Shown: piece after piece, positions 44,628 to 52,922 of the stretch
How the letters are laid out: every line of letters begins with the position of its first letter
Numbering within the stretch: the stretch's first letter is position 1
Assembly: GCF_013423485.1 (NCBI RefSeq)
Contig: NZ_JABFFR010000019.1
Span: forward strand, 124,001 to 188,000
Direction: 5' to 3'
DNA length: 64,000 nucleotides
Origin: Azospirillum oleiclasticum
Lineage (GTDB): Bacteria; Pseudomonadota; Alphaproteobacteria; Azospirillales; Azospirillaceae
Translations under genes and position numbers: made by a program
The notes under the pieces: generated by a model
Databases searched by the model: none
Told to the model about the DNA's origin: nothing
Seen by the model: only the letters and a program-made list of their open reading frames with translations

Positions 44628-44873
44628 ATGGCGGGTGATACGGTGTCGGCGATGAGCAACATGCGCGTCGGGAAGCGGTTTCGGCCGGCCTTCGGGCTGC
44701 TGGCGGCTCGCGCGGGCGACGCCGGGCGCGGCTTGGCCGTGGTCGCGCCGGAGGTCCGCCGGCTCGCCCAGCGCTCCGCCCGGGCGTCTTCCCTGACGGA
44801 ACGCGCCGGCGACCGGCGCGGCGCGATGGATGTCCTGGTGCGTCCGGCGGACACCGCCCGCGCGCCCACCTGA
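44628..44873 (+). pseudogene. chemoreceptor (MCP) signalling-domain relic
   Basis: This 81-residue open frame contains LAARAGDAGRGLAVVAPEVRRLAQRSARAS, here given in two parts: AARAGDAGRGLAVVA and PEVRRLAQRSARAS. It matches the hairpin tip of methyl-accepting chemotaxis proteins (AARAGExGRGFAVVAxEVRxLAxRS). Everything else of a receptor (sensor, membrane helices, the rest of the coiled coil) is missing. It lies between cheW and cheR, where a receptor gene is commonly found. It may be a decayed gene, or a mini-protein still able to bind CheA/CheW. Confidence 0.72.
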
Positions 44874-44889
44874 CGGCGGAAACGAGCCC

Positions 44890-45819
44890 ATGCCGCCGAC
44901 ACCCTCCCCCTCCCCCGGTGCACCCGGACGCCCGCCGCCGGAACGGCGCACGGACGACCCGTCGGCCGTCCCATCGTCGGCGGTGGGGCGGGAATTCGCG
45001 TTCGAAAAGCGGCATTTCGACTTCATCGTCGGGCTGATCCATCAGCTCGCCGGCATCGCGCTCGCCCCGCACAAGCTGGAGATGGTCTACGCCCGCCTGG
45101 CCCGCCGGCTGCGCGAGTTGCGCATAAAGGATTTCGACGCCTACTGCGCGCTTCTGGAAAGCGAGCGTGGGGCGGAGGAGGTCGGCTTCCTGGTCAACGC
45201 GCTGACCACCAACCTCACAGCCTTCTTCCGTGAATCCCATCACTTCGACCATCTGGCGGAGGAGGTGCTGCCGGAGCTGCGGGCCCGGCACGCCGACGTG
45301 CCGCGCCCCCGCCTGCGGCTGTGGTCCGCCGGCTGCTCGTCGGGGCAGGAGCCCTACACCCTGGCGATGGTGCTCGCCTCCAGCATCCCCGACCTGAGGC
45401 GGTGGGACGCCCGCATCCTCGCCACCGACATCGACACCCACATGGTGGAGACGGCACGCCGCGGGCTCTATCCGGCGGAGGCCGCGACCGGCATTCCACC
45501 GGCCCTGCGCGAGCGCTTCACCCGGCGCGTGCGTGAGAACGGCGATACGCGCACCGCCATGGACGACCAGCTCAAGCGGCTGATCACGGTCAAGCCGTTG
45601 AACCTGCTGGAGCCCTGGCCGATGAAGGGGCCGTTCGACGCCATTTTCTGCCGCAACGTCCTCATTTATTTCGACCGTCCCGGACGGACCCAGGTGATCG
45701 AGAAATTCTCACGCCTTCTGTCGCACGGAGGATTTCTCTACCTTGGCCATTCGGAAAGCCTCTACGGGGTGTCGAGCTCCTTCCGTCAGGTCGGGCCGAC
45801 CATCTACCGGAGGGTGTGA
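44890..45819 (+). CDS. cheR: chemotaxis protein methyltransferase CheR
   Basis: This 309-residue protein methylates receptor glutamates. It has the N-terminal helical domain (HFDFIVGLIHQLAGIAL), then the SAM-binding domain with LWSAGCSSGQEPYTLAMVL, ATDID and FDAIFCRNVLIYFD. The first 45 residues are a proline-rich extension. ATG at 44890 was taken because upstream codons overlap the chemoreceptor relic without similarity. It ends 3 bases before cheD. Confidence 0.95.
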   Translation: MPPTPSPSPGAPGRPPPERRTDDPSAVPSSAVGREFAFEKRHFDFIVGLIHQLAGIALAPHKLEMVYARLARRLRELRIKDFDAYCALLESERGAEEVGFLVNALTTNLTAFFRESHHFDHLAEEVLPELRARHADVPRPRLRLWSAGCSSGQEPYTLAMVLASSIPDLRRWDARILATDIDTHMVETARRGLYPAEAATGIPPALRERFTRRVRENGDTRTAMDDQLKRLITVKPLNLLEPWPMKGPFDAIFCRNVLIYFDRPGRTQVIEKFSRLLSHGGFLYLGHSESLYGVSSSFRQVGPTIYRRV

Positions 45820-45822
45820 ACG

Positions 45823-46461
45823 ATGAATCCCGGAACCATCGGACGCCCGGTCGTCCGCGCCCGACCCGGAGGTGGAACGTCCGGCTATTTCAACCAGCAG
45901 TTCCAGGCGCACGCGCTCAAGGTCTTCCTGGGCAGCCATCTCGTCAGCGACCGGCCGGACGTGATGATGGTCACCACGCTGGGAAGCTGCGTCGCCGCCT
46001 GCCTGTGGGACCCGGTGGCGGGGATCGGCGGCATGAACCATTTCCTGCTGCCCGAAGTGCCGGCCAGCGACCGGCGCGACGACGATGCCGCGGCGCGCTA
46101 CGGTTCCGTCGCCATGGAGCGGCTGATCAACACCATCCTGGCCCATGGCGGCCGACGCGACCGGCTGGAGGCCAAGCTGTTCGGCGGGGCCCGCGTCATC
46201 GAATCGAGCCTCGACGTGGGCGCCCGCAACGCCGGCTTCGCGCTCTCCTATCTCGAACGCGAGGGGATCGCCCTGACCGGCAAGGATCTGGGGGGTCTGT
46301 CGGCCCGGCGGGTCCACTGGTTTCCGCACAGCGGGCGGGCGCTGCGCAAGATGCTGCGGCCGGAGGCCCTGTCGGAGACCGTGGGCCAGGAGCTGCGCTT
46401 CCGCGACGAGTTGCAGCGGCGGCCGATGGACGGCGCGGTCGAACTGTTCGGAAAGGACTGA
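45823..46461 (+). CDS. cheD: chemoreceptor glutamine deamidase CheD
   Basis: This 212-residue protein deamidates receptor glutamines and is stimulated or sequestered by CheC. The catalytic Cys56 (TTLGSCVAACL) and His73 (GGMNHFLLP) have the same 17-residue spacing as in characterised CheD. Presence of cheC in the same neighbourhood (52286-52906) supports a CheC-CheD pair. It ends 3 bases before cheB. Confidence 0.95.
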   Translation: MNPGTIGRPVVRARPGGGTSGYFNQQFQAHALKVFLGSHLVSDRPDVMMVTTLGSCVAACLWDPVAGIGGMNHFLLPEVPASDRRDDDAAARYGSVAMERLINTILAHGGRRDRLEAKLFGGARVIESSLDVGARNAGFALSYLEREGIALTGKDLGGLSARRVHWFPHSGRALRKMLRPEALSETVGQELRFRDELQRRPMDGAVELFGKD

Positions 46462-46464
46462 CCG

Positions 46465-47529
46465 ATGCCCAGACGGATCCGGGTGGTGGTCGTCGACGAC
46501 AGCACCCTCATGCGGGAAATGCTGAAGGACATCCTGTCGCACGAGCCGGACATGGAGGTGGCGGGCACCGCCCGCGACCCGTTCGAGGCGCGCGAGCTGA
46601 TCAAGGCCAGCAACCCGGACGTGGTCACGCTCGATGTCGAGATGCCGCGCATGGACGGTCTGTCCTTCCTGGAAAAGATCATGACGCTCCGGCCGACCCC
46701 GGTGGTGATGGTCTCCAGCCTGACGCAGGAGGGGGCCGACGCCACCATCCGCGCGCTGGAGCTCGGCGCCATCGACTGCGTCGCCAAGCCCGACGGGGCC
46801 GATCTGTCCGATTTCGCGGCCGATCTGGTGGCCAAGATCCGCATCGCCTCCACCGCGCGCCTGTCGATGCGCCGCCCGGTGGCACCGACCACCACGCTGC
46901 CGGTGCCGCGCCGGGCCTCCGCTGGCCAGCGCTTCATCGCGATCGGCGCCTCCACCGGTGGGGTGGAACGCATCCGCGACGTGCTGTCGGCCATGCCGGC
47001 CGACTGCCCGCCGATCGTGGTCACCCAGCACATGGGCCCCGGCTACGTGCCGAGCTTCGCCGCCCGGCTCGACAAGCTGTCCCTGCCGTCGGTCAGGGTG
47101 GCCACCGCGGGCGCACGGCTGGCCGCCGGAACCGTTCTCATCGCCCCCGGCGACCGGCATCTGGTGATCGCCCGCGATGCTCTCGGCTACGTCTGCCAGA
47201 TCCAGGACACGCCGGCGGTCAGCGGGCACCGCCCGTCGGTGGACGTGATGTTCCAGTCGGTCGCCCGCTCCGCCGGCCCGGCCGCGGTGGGCGTCATCCT
47301 GTCGGGCATGGGCCGGGACGGGGCCGCGGGCATGCTGGCGATGCGGCAGGCCGGCGCCTTCACCATCGGCGAGACCGAGGCGAGTTGCGTGGTGTACGGC
47401 ATGCCGCGGGCGGCCCGAGACGCCGGCGCGGTGGCGGTCGAACTGCCGCTTGCGCAGATACCGGCGGAAATGATGCGGGCCATCGACCGGAGCGGCGACC
47501 GGACGCGCCCGAATGGAGGAAACGCGTGA
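46465..47529 (+). CDS. cheB: chemotaxis methylesterase CheB
   Basis: This 354-residue protein has an N-terminal receiver domain with phospho-acceptor Asp57 (VVTLDVEMP), a linker and a C-terminal methylesterase with the catalytic triad Ser163 (IGASTGG), His189 (VTQHMGPG) and Asp285 (GMGRDGAAG). It removes methyl groups from receptors when phosphorylated by CheA. Its stop overlaps the start of the soluble chemoreceptor gene by 4 bases (GTGA). Confidence 0.96.
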   Translation: MPRRIRVVVVDDSTLMREMLKDILSHEPDMEVAGTARDPFEARELIKASNPDVVTLDVEMPRMDGLSFLEKIMTLRPTPVVMVSSLTQEGADATIRALELGAIDCVAKPDGADLSDFAADLVAKIRIASTARLSMRRPVAPTTTLPVPRRASAGQRFIAIGASTGGVERIRDVLSAMPADCPPIVVTQHMGPGYVPSFAARLDKLSLPSVRVATAGARLAAGTVLIAPGDRHLVIARDALGYVCQIQDTPAVSGHRPSVDVMFQSVARSAGPAAVGVILSGMGRDGAAGMLAMRQAGAFTIGETEASCVVYGMPRAARDAGAVAVELPLAQIPAEMMRAIDRSGDRTRPNGGNA

Positions 47530-48707
47530 TTGCTCTCAACTGGTTCTCCCGCACGCCGCCGGCCGTTGCCCCGAAGCCGGAGGCGGTTGCCCCGGAGCCG
47601 GAGGCCGGAGGCGTCCCCTACGCGATGCACGGCACCCACCAGGGGCAGCAGCTGGTGGTGGATTACGACCTGCTCGCCACCTGGATGGGCTTCGCCGACG
47701 TGCAGCGCCGGACGCTGGACGCGATCCGCGCGGAACTGGAACGCACGTCCGGCCATGTGGAATCGGCGACCATCGACCTGTCCGGCCGCTTCCGGGAGCT
47801 GGCCGGAAAGGCGCTGGAGCAGTCGCAGCGGGTGGCGGAGATCGTCTCGGTGGCGGGTTCCGTCAGCATCGACGACGAACGCGTGCCGCTCGACGACGTG
47901 GTCGTGCACATGCAATCCATGATCGCCGAGATGATCGCCAACATCGTCCAGCTCTCCAAGCGCGCCATGAGCATGGTCTATCTGCTGGACGACGTGCAGA
48001 AGGATGTGGCGGAGCTGGAGACCTCCATCGCCGACATCGATTCGATCAACCGCCAGACCAATTTCCTGGCGCTCAACGCGACCATCGAAGCGAGCCGCGC
48101 GGGCGAGGCGGGCAAGACCTTCGCCGTGGTGGCGCAGGAGGTCCGCCACCTCTCGCAGTCGACCGGCGCGCTGGCCGAGCGGATGCGCAGCAAGGTGGAC
48201 GCGGTGGTCAACGGCGTGCGCAACGGCCACGAGATCCTGCGCGAGATCGCCGACACCGACATGTCGCCGCAAATGCTGGCCAAGGAGCGGGTGGACAAGA
48301 CGATGGACAGCATCGTCATGCAGACCGGCCGCTTCCAGAGCGTGCTGGAGGAAGCGGCCGCGGTGTCGCAGGAGATGTCGACCACCATCGGCCACATGGT
48401 CACCGGCATGCAGTTCCAGGACCTGACCAAGCAGCGGCTGGAGGCGGTGGGCGACAGCCTGTCGGTGATCGCGGCCGGGCTGAACGACCTGGAGACGCGC
48501 ACGCGGCAGGAGTTGCCTCCCGACATGCGCATCACCACCCCCGACGCCTGGCTGGACTCGCTGCTCAGCCAGTTCAAGTTGAGCGATATGCGACAAAGAT
48601 TCGTCCGCCAGTTGCTGATGGAGGGCTCCGCTCTCGATCTGCACGGGGCGCTTGACGTGGATGCGGCGCACGTCGACAGTCTGGGCGGCGACATCGAGTT
48701 GTTCTGA
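47526..48707 (+). CDS. soluble methyl-accepting chemotaxis-type protein
   Basis: This 393-residue protein has no membrane segment or recognisable sensor domain. The signalling tip TNFLALNATIEASRAGEAGK followed by TFAVVAQEVRHLSQS is near residues 178-213, flanked by coiled-coil helices. The N-terminal 60 residues include a proline-rich stretch. It would form or join a cytoplasmic receptor array, and the C-terminal 60 residues (PDAWLDSLLSQFKLSDMRQRF) are unassigned. GTG overlaps the cheB stop, so it is translated with the chemotaxis genes. Confidence 0.9.
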   Translation: MIALNWFSRTPPAVAPKPEAVAPEPEAGGVPYAMHGTHQGQQLVVDYDLLATWMGFADVQRRTLDAIRAELERTSGHVESATIDLSGRFRELAGKALEQSQRVAEIVSVAGSVSIDDERVPLDDVVVHMQSMIAEMIANIVQLSKRAMSMVYLLDDVQKDVAELETSIADIDSINRQTNFLALNATIEASRAGEAGKTFAVVAQEVRHLSQSTGALAERMRSKVDAVVNGVRNGHEILREIADTDMSPQMLAKERVDKTMDSIVMQTGRFQSVLEEAAAVSQEMSTTIGHMVTGMQFQDLTKQRLEAVGDSLSVIAAGLNDLETRTRQELPPDMRITTPDAWLDSLLSQFKLSDMRQRFVRQLLMEGSALDLHGALDVDAAHVDSLGGDIELF

Positions 48708-48761
48708 TAACGGCGGAGTTGGCGGCCCGTTCAGGCCGTGAGGACAAGGGGATACGGAGCC

Positions 48762-49067
48762 ATGGACTACGGGATCGAGCTGAAGGAACAGGAGGCGGTC
48801 GTGGCCCTGCGCGGCCGGCTCACCTTCAACGACCACGCGAAGCTGCGTGCCCTGATCCGCGAGATGCTGCAGAACCCGGTGAAGCGGCAGGTGCTGGAGT
48901 TGGGATCGCTGGAATTCGTCGATTCCGCCGGCATCGGCATGCTGCTGATCGCGCGCGAGGAGATGGGGAACGCCGACAAGAAGCTGGTTCTGCGCGGAGC
49001 GCAGGGGCAGGTCAAGCGGGTGCTGACGGTGGCACAGCTCGGCAAGATCGTCACCATCGAGGATTGA
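48762..49067 (+). CDS. STAS-domain anti-sigma factor antagonist
   Basis: This 101-residue STAS protein of the SpoIIAA/RsbV type has the phosphorylatable serine in the motif EFVDSAGIGMLLIA. In partner switching the dephospho form binds and inactivates the anti-sigma kinase. ATG at 48762 follows ACGGAG. It lies 54 bases after the soluble chemoreceptor and 13 bases before an HATPase gene that would be its kinase, and two PP2C-type genes follow, so all three partner-switch components are adjacent. Confidence 0.93.
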   Translation: MDYGIELKEQEAVVALRGRLTFNDHAKLRALIREMLQNPVKRQVLELGSLEFVDSAGIGMLLIAREEMGNADKKLVLRGAQGQVKRVLTVAQLGKIVTIED

Positions 49068-49080
49068 GGCGGGCCTCCCC

Positions 49081-49803
49081 TTGTCCACCGGCGCCACCGC
49101 TCTCCATGGACCCGGCCTGACGCCCGACCGCATGCGGATCGTGGCTGCGGCCTGCGGGGTGCCGCGGTGGGCACCGCGAACCGGGTCGCCGGCACCGTCC
49201 GCCAGCGTCGTGGTGCTGTTTTCCGGCAGCGACGATCCGAACGCGGCGTCACCGGCGCTGTGGATGCCGCCCAGCACCGCCTGGATCGACGTGACCGGCC
49301 TGTCCGACGAGGTGTTGGGCCGCACGGTGCGGCTGGCGGAGACGCACGACCTTTACCTGTCACTGACCACGAGGCTCGCGAACGAGCTGCATCTCGCCGG
49401 CCGCATCGTGGCCGCCATCGACGCCCGCCGCCCGCTGTCGGAACACCGCCGCGACGACCTGGAACTGGCCCTGCACGAGGCGGTGAGCAACGCGCTGGTG
49501 CATGGGAACCTTCAGGTGGAGGGAATGAAGGGCGTGAGCATGGCGGCGCTCGACCGCTTCTCGTCCGACCTCGCCGTCCGCCTGGCCGATCCCGTCTTTT
49601 CCCGCCGGCGGATCGAGGTGGTGCTGGATTTCGAGCATGGAGCCGTCGTCGTCGAGGTGGGGGACGAAGGTCGCGGATTCCAGCTGGACGGCCGCGGCGG
49701 CCATGGGGCGTCCGGCCGCGGTCTCGGCCTCATCTCCACCATCGCCGAATCTTATGAACTGCTCGACGGCGGCCGGCGCATCCGCATGAGATTCGCGCTG
49801 TGA
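49081..49803 (+). CDS. HATPase-domain protein, probable anti-sigma-type serine kinase
   Basis: This 240-residue protein has an unassigned N-terminal domain (about 1-110) and a C-terminal GHKL ATPase of the RsbW/SpoIIAB type, with N box ELALHEAVSNALVHGN, VEVGDEGRGF and GASGRGLGLIS. Such kinases phosphorylate the STAS antagonist and bind a sigma factor or another target. The start is an uncertain TTG at 49081; ATG at 49132 is in frame. Its stop overlaps the next gene by 4 bases. No sigma factor gene is in the window, so the downstream target is unknown. Confidence 0.85.
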   Translation: MSTGATALHGPGLTPDRMRIVAAACGVPRWAPRTGSPAPSASVVVLFSGSDDPNAASPALWMPPSTAWIDVTGLSDEVLGRTVRLAETHDLYLSLTTRLANELHLAGRIVAAIDARRPLSEHRRDDLELALHEAVSNALVHGNLQVEGMKGVSMAALDRFSSDLAVRLADPVFSRRRIEVVLDFEHGAVVVEVGDEGRGFQLDGRGGHGASGRGLGLISTIAESYELLDGGRRIRMRFAL

Positions 49804-51011
49804 ACCCGGACATGCCCGCGGGTTGGGACGGCACCCGGGAGGAGGTCCCGGAGGCGACATCGGCCGGGCCGGACGTGCCGGGGATCACCGCCTGCCACAT
49901 CCTCGTGGTCGACGACACCGAGTTCAACCGGACCCTGATCGGCGCCCTGCTGGGCGAGGCCGGCTTCAACGACCTCGCCTTCGCCAGGGACGGGTTCGAC
50001 GCGCTGGAACAGATCGCGCGGCGCACGCCGGATCTGGTGATCCTCGACATCATGATGCCCGGCATGGACGGATTCGAGGTGTGCCGGCGGCTGCGCGCGG
50101 ACCACGCCTACGCCGACCTGCCGGTGCTGGTGCAGACGGCTCTTTCCTCCACCGAGGACCGCAACAAGGCCTTCGCCGTCGGCACCACGGACCTGATCGC
50201 CAAGCCCATCGACCGGATGGAGCTGCTGGCCCGCGTGCGCATCCATCTGGAGAACCGCGTGCTGATCCGCGATCTCCGGCACTACCGGATGCGGGTGGAG
50301 GCGGAGTTCGCCATCGCCGCGTCGATGTACGACCATCTCCTGCCCTCCGCCGCGGCGCTGGAACGGCTCCGCCGGCATTCGGGGCTGCGCGTCTGCTGCC
50401 ATGCGCGTCTCGCGGCGGATTTGGGCGGCAGCCTGTGGGGGGCGCTTCCGCTCGACGGCGGCCGGCTCGGCGTCTATCTGGTGGAAACGCCCGGCCGCGG
50501 CGTGCCGGCGGCGCTGGCCGCCTTCCGCATGCACACGCTGATCCACGAGCTGGCCGGCATGGCGGGCACGCCCGCCACCTTCCTGGCGGAACTGAACCGC
50601 CGCGCGGCCGACCTGCCCGACGCCGACGGCGTGACGGGGCTGCTCTACGGCGTCGTCGATCCGGCGGCCAGAAGCTTCTCCTACGTGTCCGCGGCGGGAA
50701 CCAGCCCGCTGGTCGTCACCGCCGGCGGCGGCCTGCTGCTGTTCGGCGACGGCGGCGGCGCGCCGGTGGGCCGCGGCGACGGCGGCGCCCGGCCGGACCA
50801 CCGCCTGCCCTTCCCCGAGGGCGCGACGCTGGTCCTGCCGTCCGAGGCGCTGACGCGGACCGTCGCCCCGGAGCATCTCGGCACGCTGGTCCGGCGCTCC
50901 ATGCTGCACGAGACCCCCTTCGCCGCCGTCGTCCATGGCCTCGATCAGACGCTTCGCGACGTGCCCGACGACGACCATTCGCTGGTCTGGATCGGCCAGG
51001 ACCCGACCTGA
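49800..51011 (+). CDS. receiver domain fused to a degenerate PP2C (SpoIIE-like) domain
   Basis: This 403-residue protein has an intact receiver at about 30-150 (VVDDTEFNRTL, LVILDIMMPGMDGF, LIAKPI), then a PP2C-type domain. Its metal-binding motifs are lost. Where the neighbour at 51037 has LGGDCWD it has LGGSLWG, for DFSGHG it has ETPGRG, and for DDLTLLL it has DDHSLVW. It is therefore probably a pseudo-phosphatase that binds the STAS or kinase partner and is controlled by phosphorylation. Start GTG overlaps the HATPase stop. It likely arose by duplication with the next gene. Confidence 0.87.
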   Translation: MNPDMPAGWDGTREEVPEATSAGPDVPGITACHILVVDDTEFNRTLIGALLGEAGFNDLAFARDGFDALEQIARRTPDLVILDIMMPGMDGFEVCRRLRADHAYADLPVLVQTALSSTEDRNKAFAVGTTDLIAKPIDRMELLARVRIHLENRVLIRDLRHYRMRVEAEFAIAASMYDHLLPSAAALERLRRHSGLRVCCHARLAADLGGSLWGALPLDGGRLGVYLVETPGRGVPAALAAFRMHTLIHELAGMAGTPATFLAELNRRAADLPDADGVTGLLYGVVDPAARSFSYVSAAGTSPLVVTAGGGLLLFGDGGGAPVGRGDGGARPDHRLPFPEGATLVLPSEALTRTVAPEHLGTLVRRSMLHETPFAAVVHGLDQTLRDVPDDDHSLVWIGQDPT

Positions 51012-51036
51012 CCACCCGGCACGGAGGTTCACCCCG

Positions 51037-52215
51037 ATGAGCGAGGCCGACGGCACCGTGGAAAGCTGGACCATCGCGGACGCGCGGGTGATGGTGGTGG
51101 ACGACAACCGGGTGAACCGCCACCTGCTGCACGCCCTGCTCGACCGCGGCGGCATCCGCCATGTGGAGATGGCCGGGGATGGCGTGGAGGCGCTGGAGCG
51201 CATCGGCGAATTCCGGCCCGACCTGATCCTGCTCGACCTGATGATGCCGAACATGGACGGCTTCGAGACCTGCCGCCGTCTGCGCGAGGACGCGCGCTGG
51301 CGCGAGGTGCCCGTTCTGGTGCAATCCAGCCTCAGCCGCGCCGAGGACCGCGCCCGCGCCTTCTCGGCCGGGGCCACCGACTATGTGACCAAGCCGATCA
51401 ACGCGATGGAGCTGCTGGCCCGCGTGCGGATCCACCTGCAGAACCGCAGCCTGCTGGGCAGCCTCAGGACCTTCCGCCGACGCACCGAGGCGGAGCTGGA
51501 CATGGCCCGCGCCATGCAGCGGCGGCTGCTGCCCAGCGTGGAGCACCGGCGCGCGCTGGAAGCGGAGACCGGTGTCGCCATCGACGCGCATTTCGCCCCC
51601 TCCTCCGAACTCGGCGGCGACTGCTGGGACCTGAGGCGCGACGGGGACGGGCGACTGATCGTCTATCTCGTGGACTTCTCCGGCCACGGGGTGGGGGCGG
51701 CGCTCAACACCTTCCGCCTGCACACCATGCTCCAACCCATGGATTTCGCCGGATTCGAGCCGGGCGCCTTCGTGTCGGCGATCAACCGTCGCCTGTGCGG
51801 CCTGCTCCCCAGCGGCCAGTTCGCCACCCTCCTGGCGGGGGTGGTCGATCCGGTGGCCGGCTGCTTCCATTACGCCTCGGCCGGCTCGACCCGACCGATG
51901 GTGTGGTTGCCGGGCGACGCGGAGCCGCTGCCCGGCGACGGAAGCGGGCTGCCGCTGGGCCTTCTGGCGTCGGCCGGCTACGAGACGCGGTCGCTGCCGC
52001 TGCCGCCCGGCGGCCGGCTGCTGCTCTACTCCGACGCCGCCATCGAGATTCCGCAGGGCGAGGATGTGCTGGACGAACCGGGCCTGGCGCGGCTCGCCTC
52101 CCCGCTGATGGAGGAACCGGACGGCGCCCGTCTGCTCGACCGGCTGCGCGACGCGCTGCACGCGGTGGGTCCGGTCGATGACGATCTGACGCTGCTGCTG
52201 CTGACGCGGCGGTAG
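51037..52215 (+). CDS. receiver domain fused to an active-type PP2C (SpoIIE-like) phosphatase
   Basis: This 392-residue protein has an N-terminal receiver (VVDDNRVNRHLL, LILLDLMMPNMDGF, VTKPIN), a coiled linker and a PP2C phosphatase domain with the metal-binding motifs LGGDCWD, DFSGHGVGAAL, YSDAAIE and DDLTLLLL. It should dephosphorylate the STAS protein at 48762 when its receiver is phosphorylated, possibly by the CheA encoded upstream, as RsbU-like or HsbR-type phosphatases do. ATG at 51037 follows ACGGAGG. It ends the operon, and repeats follow. Confidence 0.92.
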   Translation: MSEADGTVESWTIADARVMVVDDNRVNRHLLHALLDRGGIRHVEMAGDGVEALERIGEFRPDLILLDLMMPNMDGFETCRRLREDARWREVPVLVQSSLSRAEDRARAFSAGATDYVTKPINAMELLARVRIHLQNRSLLGSLRTFRRRTEAELDMARAMQRRLLPSVEHRRALEAETGVAIDAHFAPSSELGGDCWDLRRDGDGRLIVYLVDFSGHGVGAALNTFRLHTMLQPMDFAGFEPGAFVSAINRRLCGLLPSGQFATLLAGVVDPVAGCFHYASAGSTRPMVWLPGDAEPLPGDGSGLPLGLLASAGYETRSLPLPPGGRLLLYSDAAIEIPQGEDVLDEPGLARLASPLMEEPDGARLLDRLRDALHAVGPVDDDLTLLLLTRR

Positions 52216-52230
52216 CCGCGACCCGGCGGC

Positions 52231-52304
52231 CGGGCTTACAGCCCCGGATCGGCTCGGGCTTACAGCCCGAGATTGTCCCCCGGGCTTACAGCCCGAGATT
52301 GTCC
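52231..52304. repeat. three tandem copies of the 3' end of cheC
   Basis: The 24-base unit CGGGCTTACAGCCC plus GAGATTGTCC occurs at 52281-52304 and 52255-52278, and a diverged copy at 52231-52254. The right copy contains the cheC stop codon and its last codons (DNLGL). The other two lie beyond the stop. Each unit includes the small hairpin GGGCT-TAC-AGCCC. It looks like local duplication by slippage between the convergent phosphatase and cheC genes. Confidence 0.8.
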
Positions 52305-52906
52305 AAAGTCCGCCGCATGGCGGCGCGGAAGGCGTCGAGCGACGCGATGTCCAGCAGGAACAGGGCGCGCCCGCGACCGCCACCGTGGGCCGGCGCCACG
52401 TCGATGCCGACATACAGCAACGGATCGTCGGCCCCCACGATCAGGCGGCTGGCGGGGCCGGCGCGGTAGCGGGGGAGCCCGCCGTCAACCGGCGCGTCCA
52501 TCAGGTTGGCGAAGCTGGCGAGGCAGCCGTTCAGGATGATGTTGCCGATCTCGGTCAGCGCGTCCTGCTCGATCTCGCCGATCCCGCCATTCGCGGCCCC
52601 GGCGTCCGCCGGCGTGTCGGGCAGCAGCCGGCGCGCGAGCGCCAGCCCCTCGCCGATGCGGAACAGCAGCATGGCCTCGCCGCGGAAGGCGCCGGCGACC
52701 GTCTCGCTGACCGAACACAGGTCGGCGCCGGCACCCGCCTCCAGCTCGGCGGCAATGGCGCGGCGGCTGGTCAGGCGCAGGGTGGGGACGGACAGGGCCA
52801 CCTCCTCCCCCAGCAGGGTGGAGAGGTTCTCGGCGGTCGCCCCCATGCCGATGTTGAACAGCTCGACGATGGCGTCGGCTTCGTCCGGCGACAGCTCCTC
52901 CATCAT
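52286..52906 (-). CDS. cheC: CheC-family CheY phosphatase
   Basis: This 206-residue CheC-fold protein has two phosphatase active-site motifs of the form D-x3-E-x2-N: D11, E15, N18 in DAIVELFN, with the family Pro41 exactly 22 residues later, and DALTEIGN in the second half. CheC dephosphorylates CheY and binds CheD. Both sites appear intact. It is convergent with the phosphatase operon and downstream of a CheY gene on its own strand, 16 bases away. Its last codons are duplicated twice beyond the stop. Confidence 0.9.
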   Translation of the reverse strand: MMEELSPDEADAIVELFNIGMGATAENLSTLLGEEVALSVPTLRLTSRRAIAAELEAGAGADLCSVSETVAGAFRGEAMLLFRIGEGLALARRLLPDTPADAGAANGGIGEIEQDALTEIGNIILNGCLASFANLMDAPVDGGLPRYRAGPASRLIVGADDPLLYVGIDVAPAHGGGRGRALFLLDIASLDAFRAAMRRTLDNLGL

Positions 52907-52922
52907 CCGGCCCTCCCCGCCG

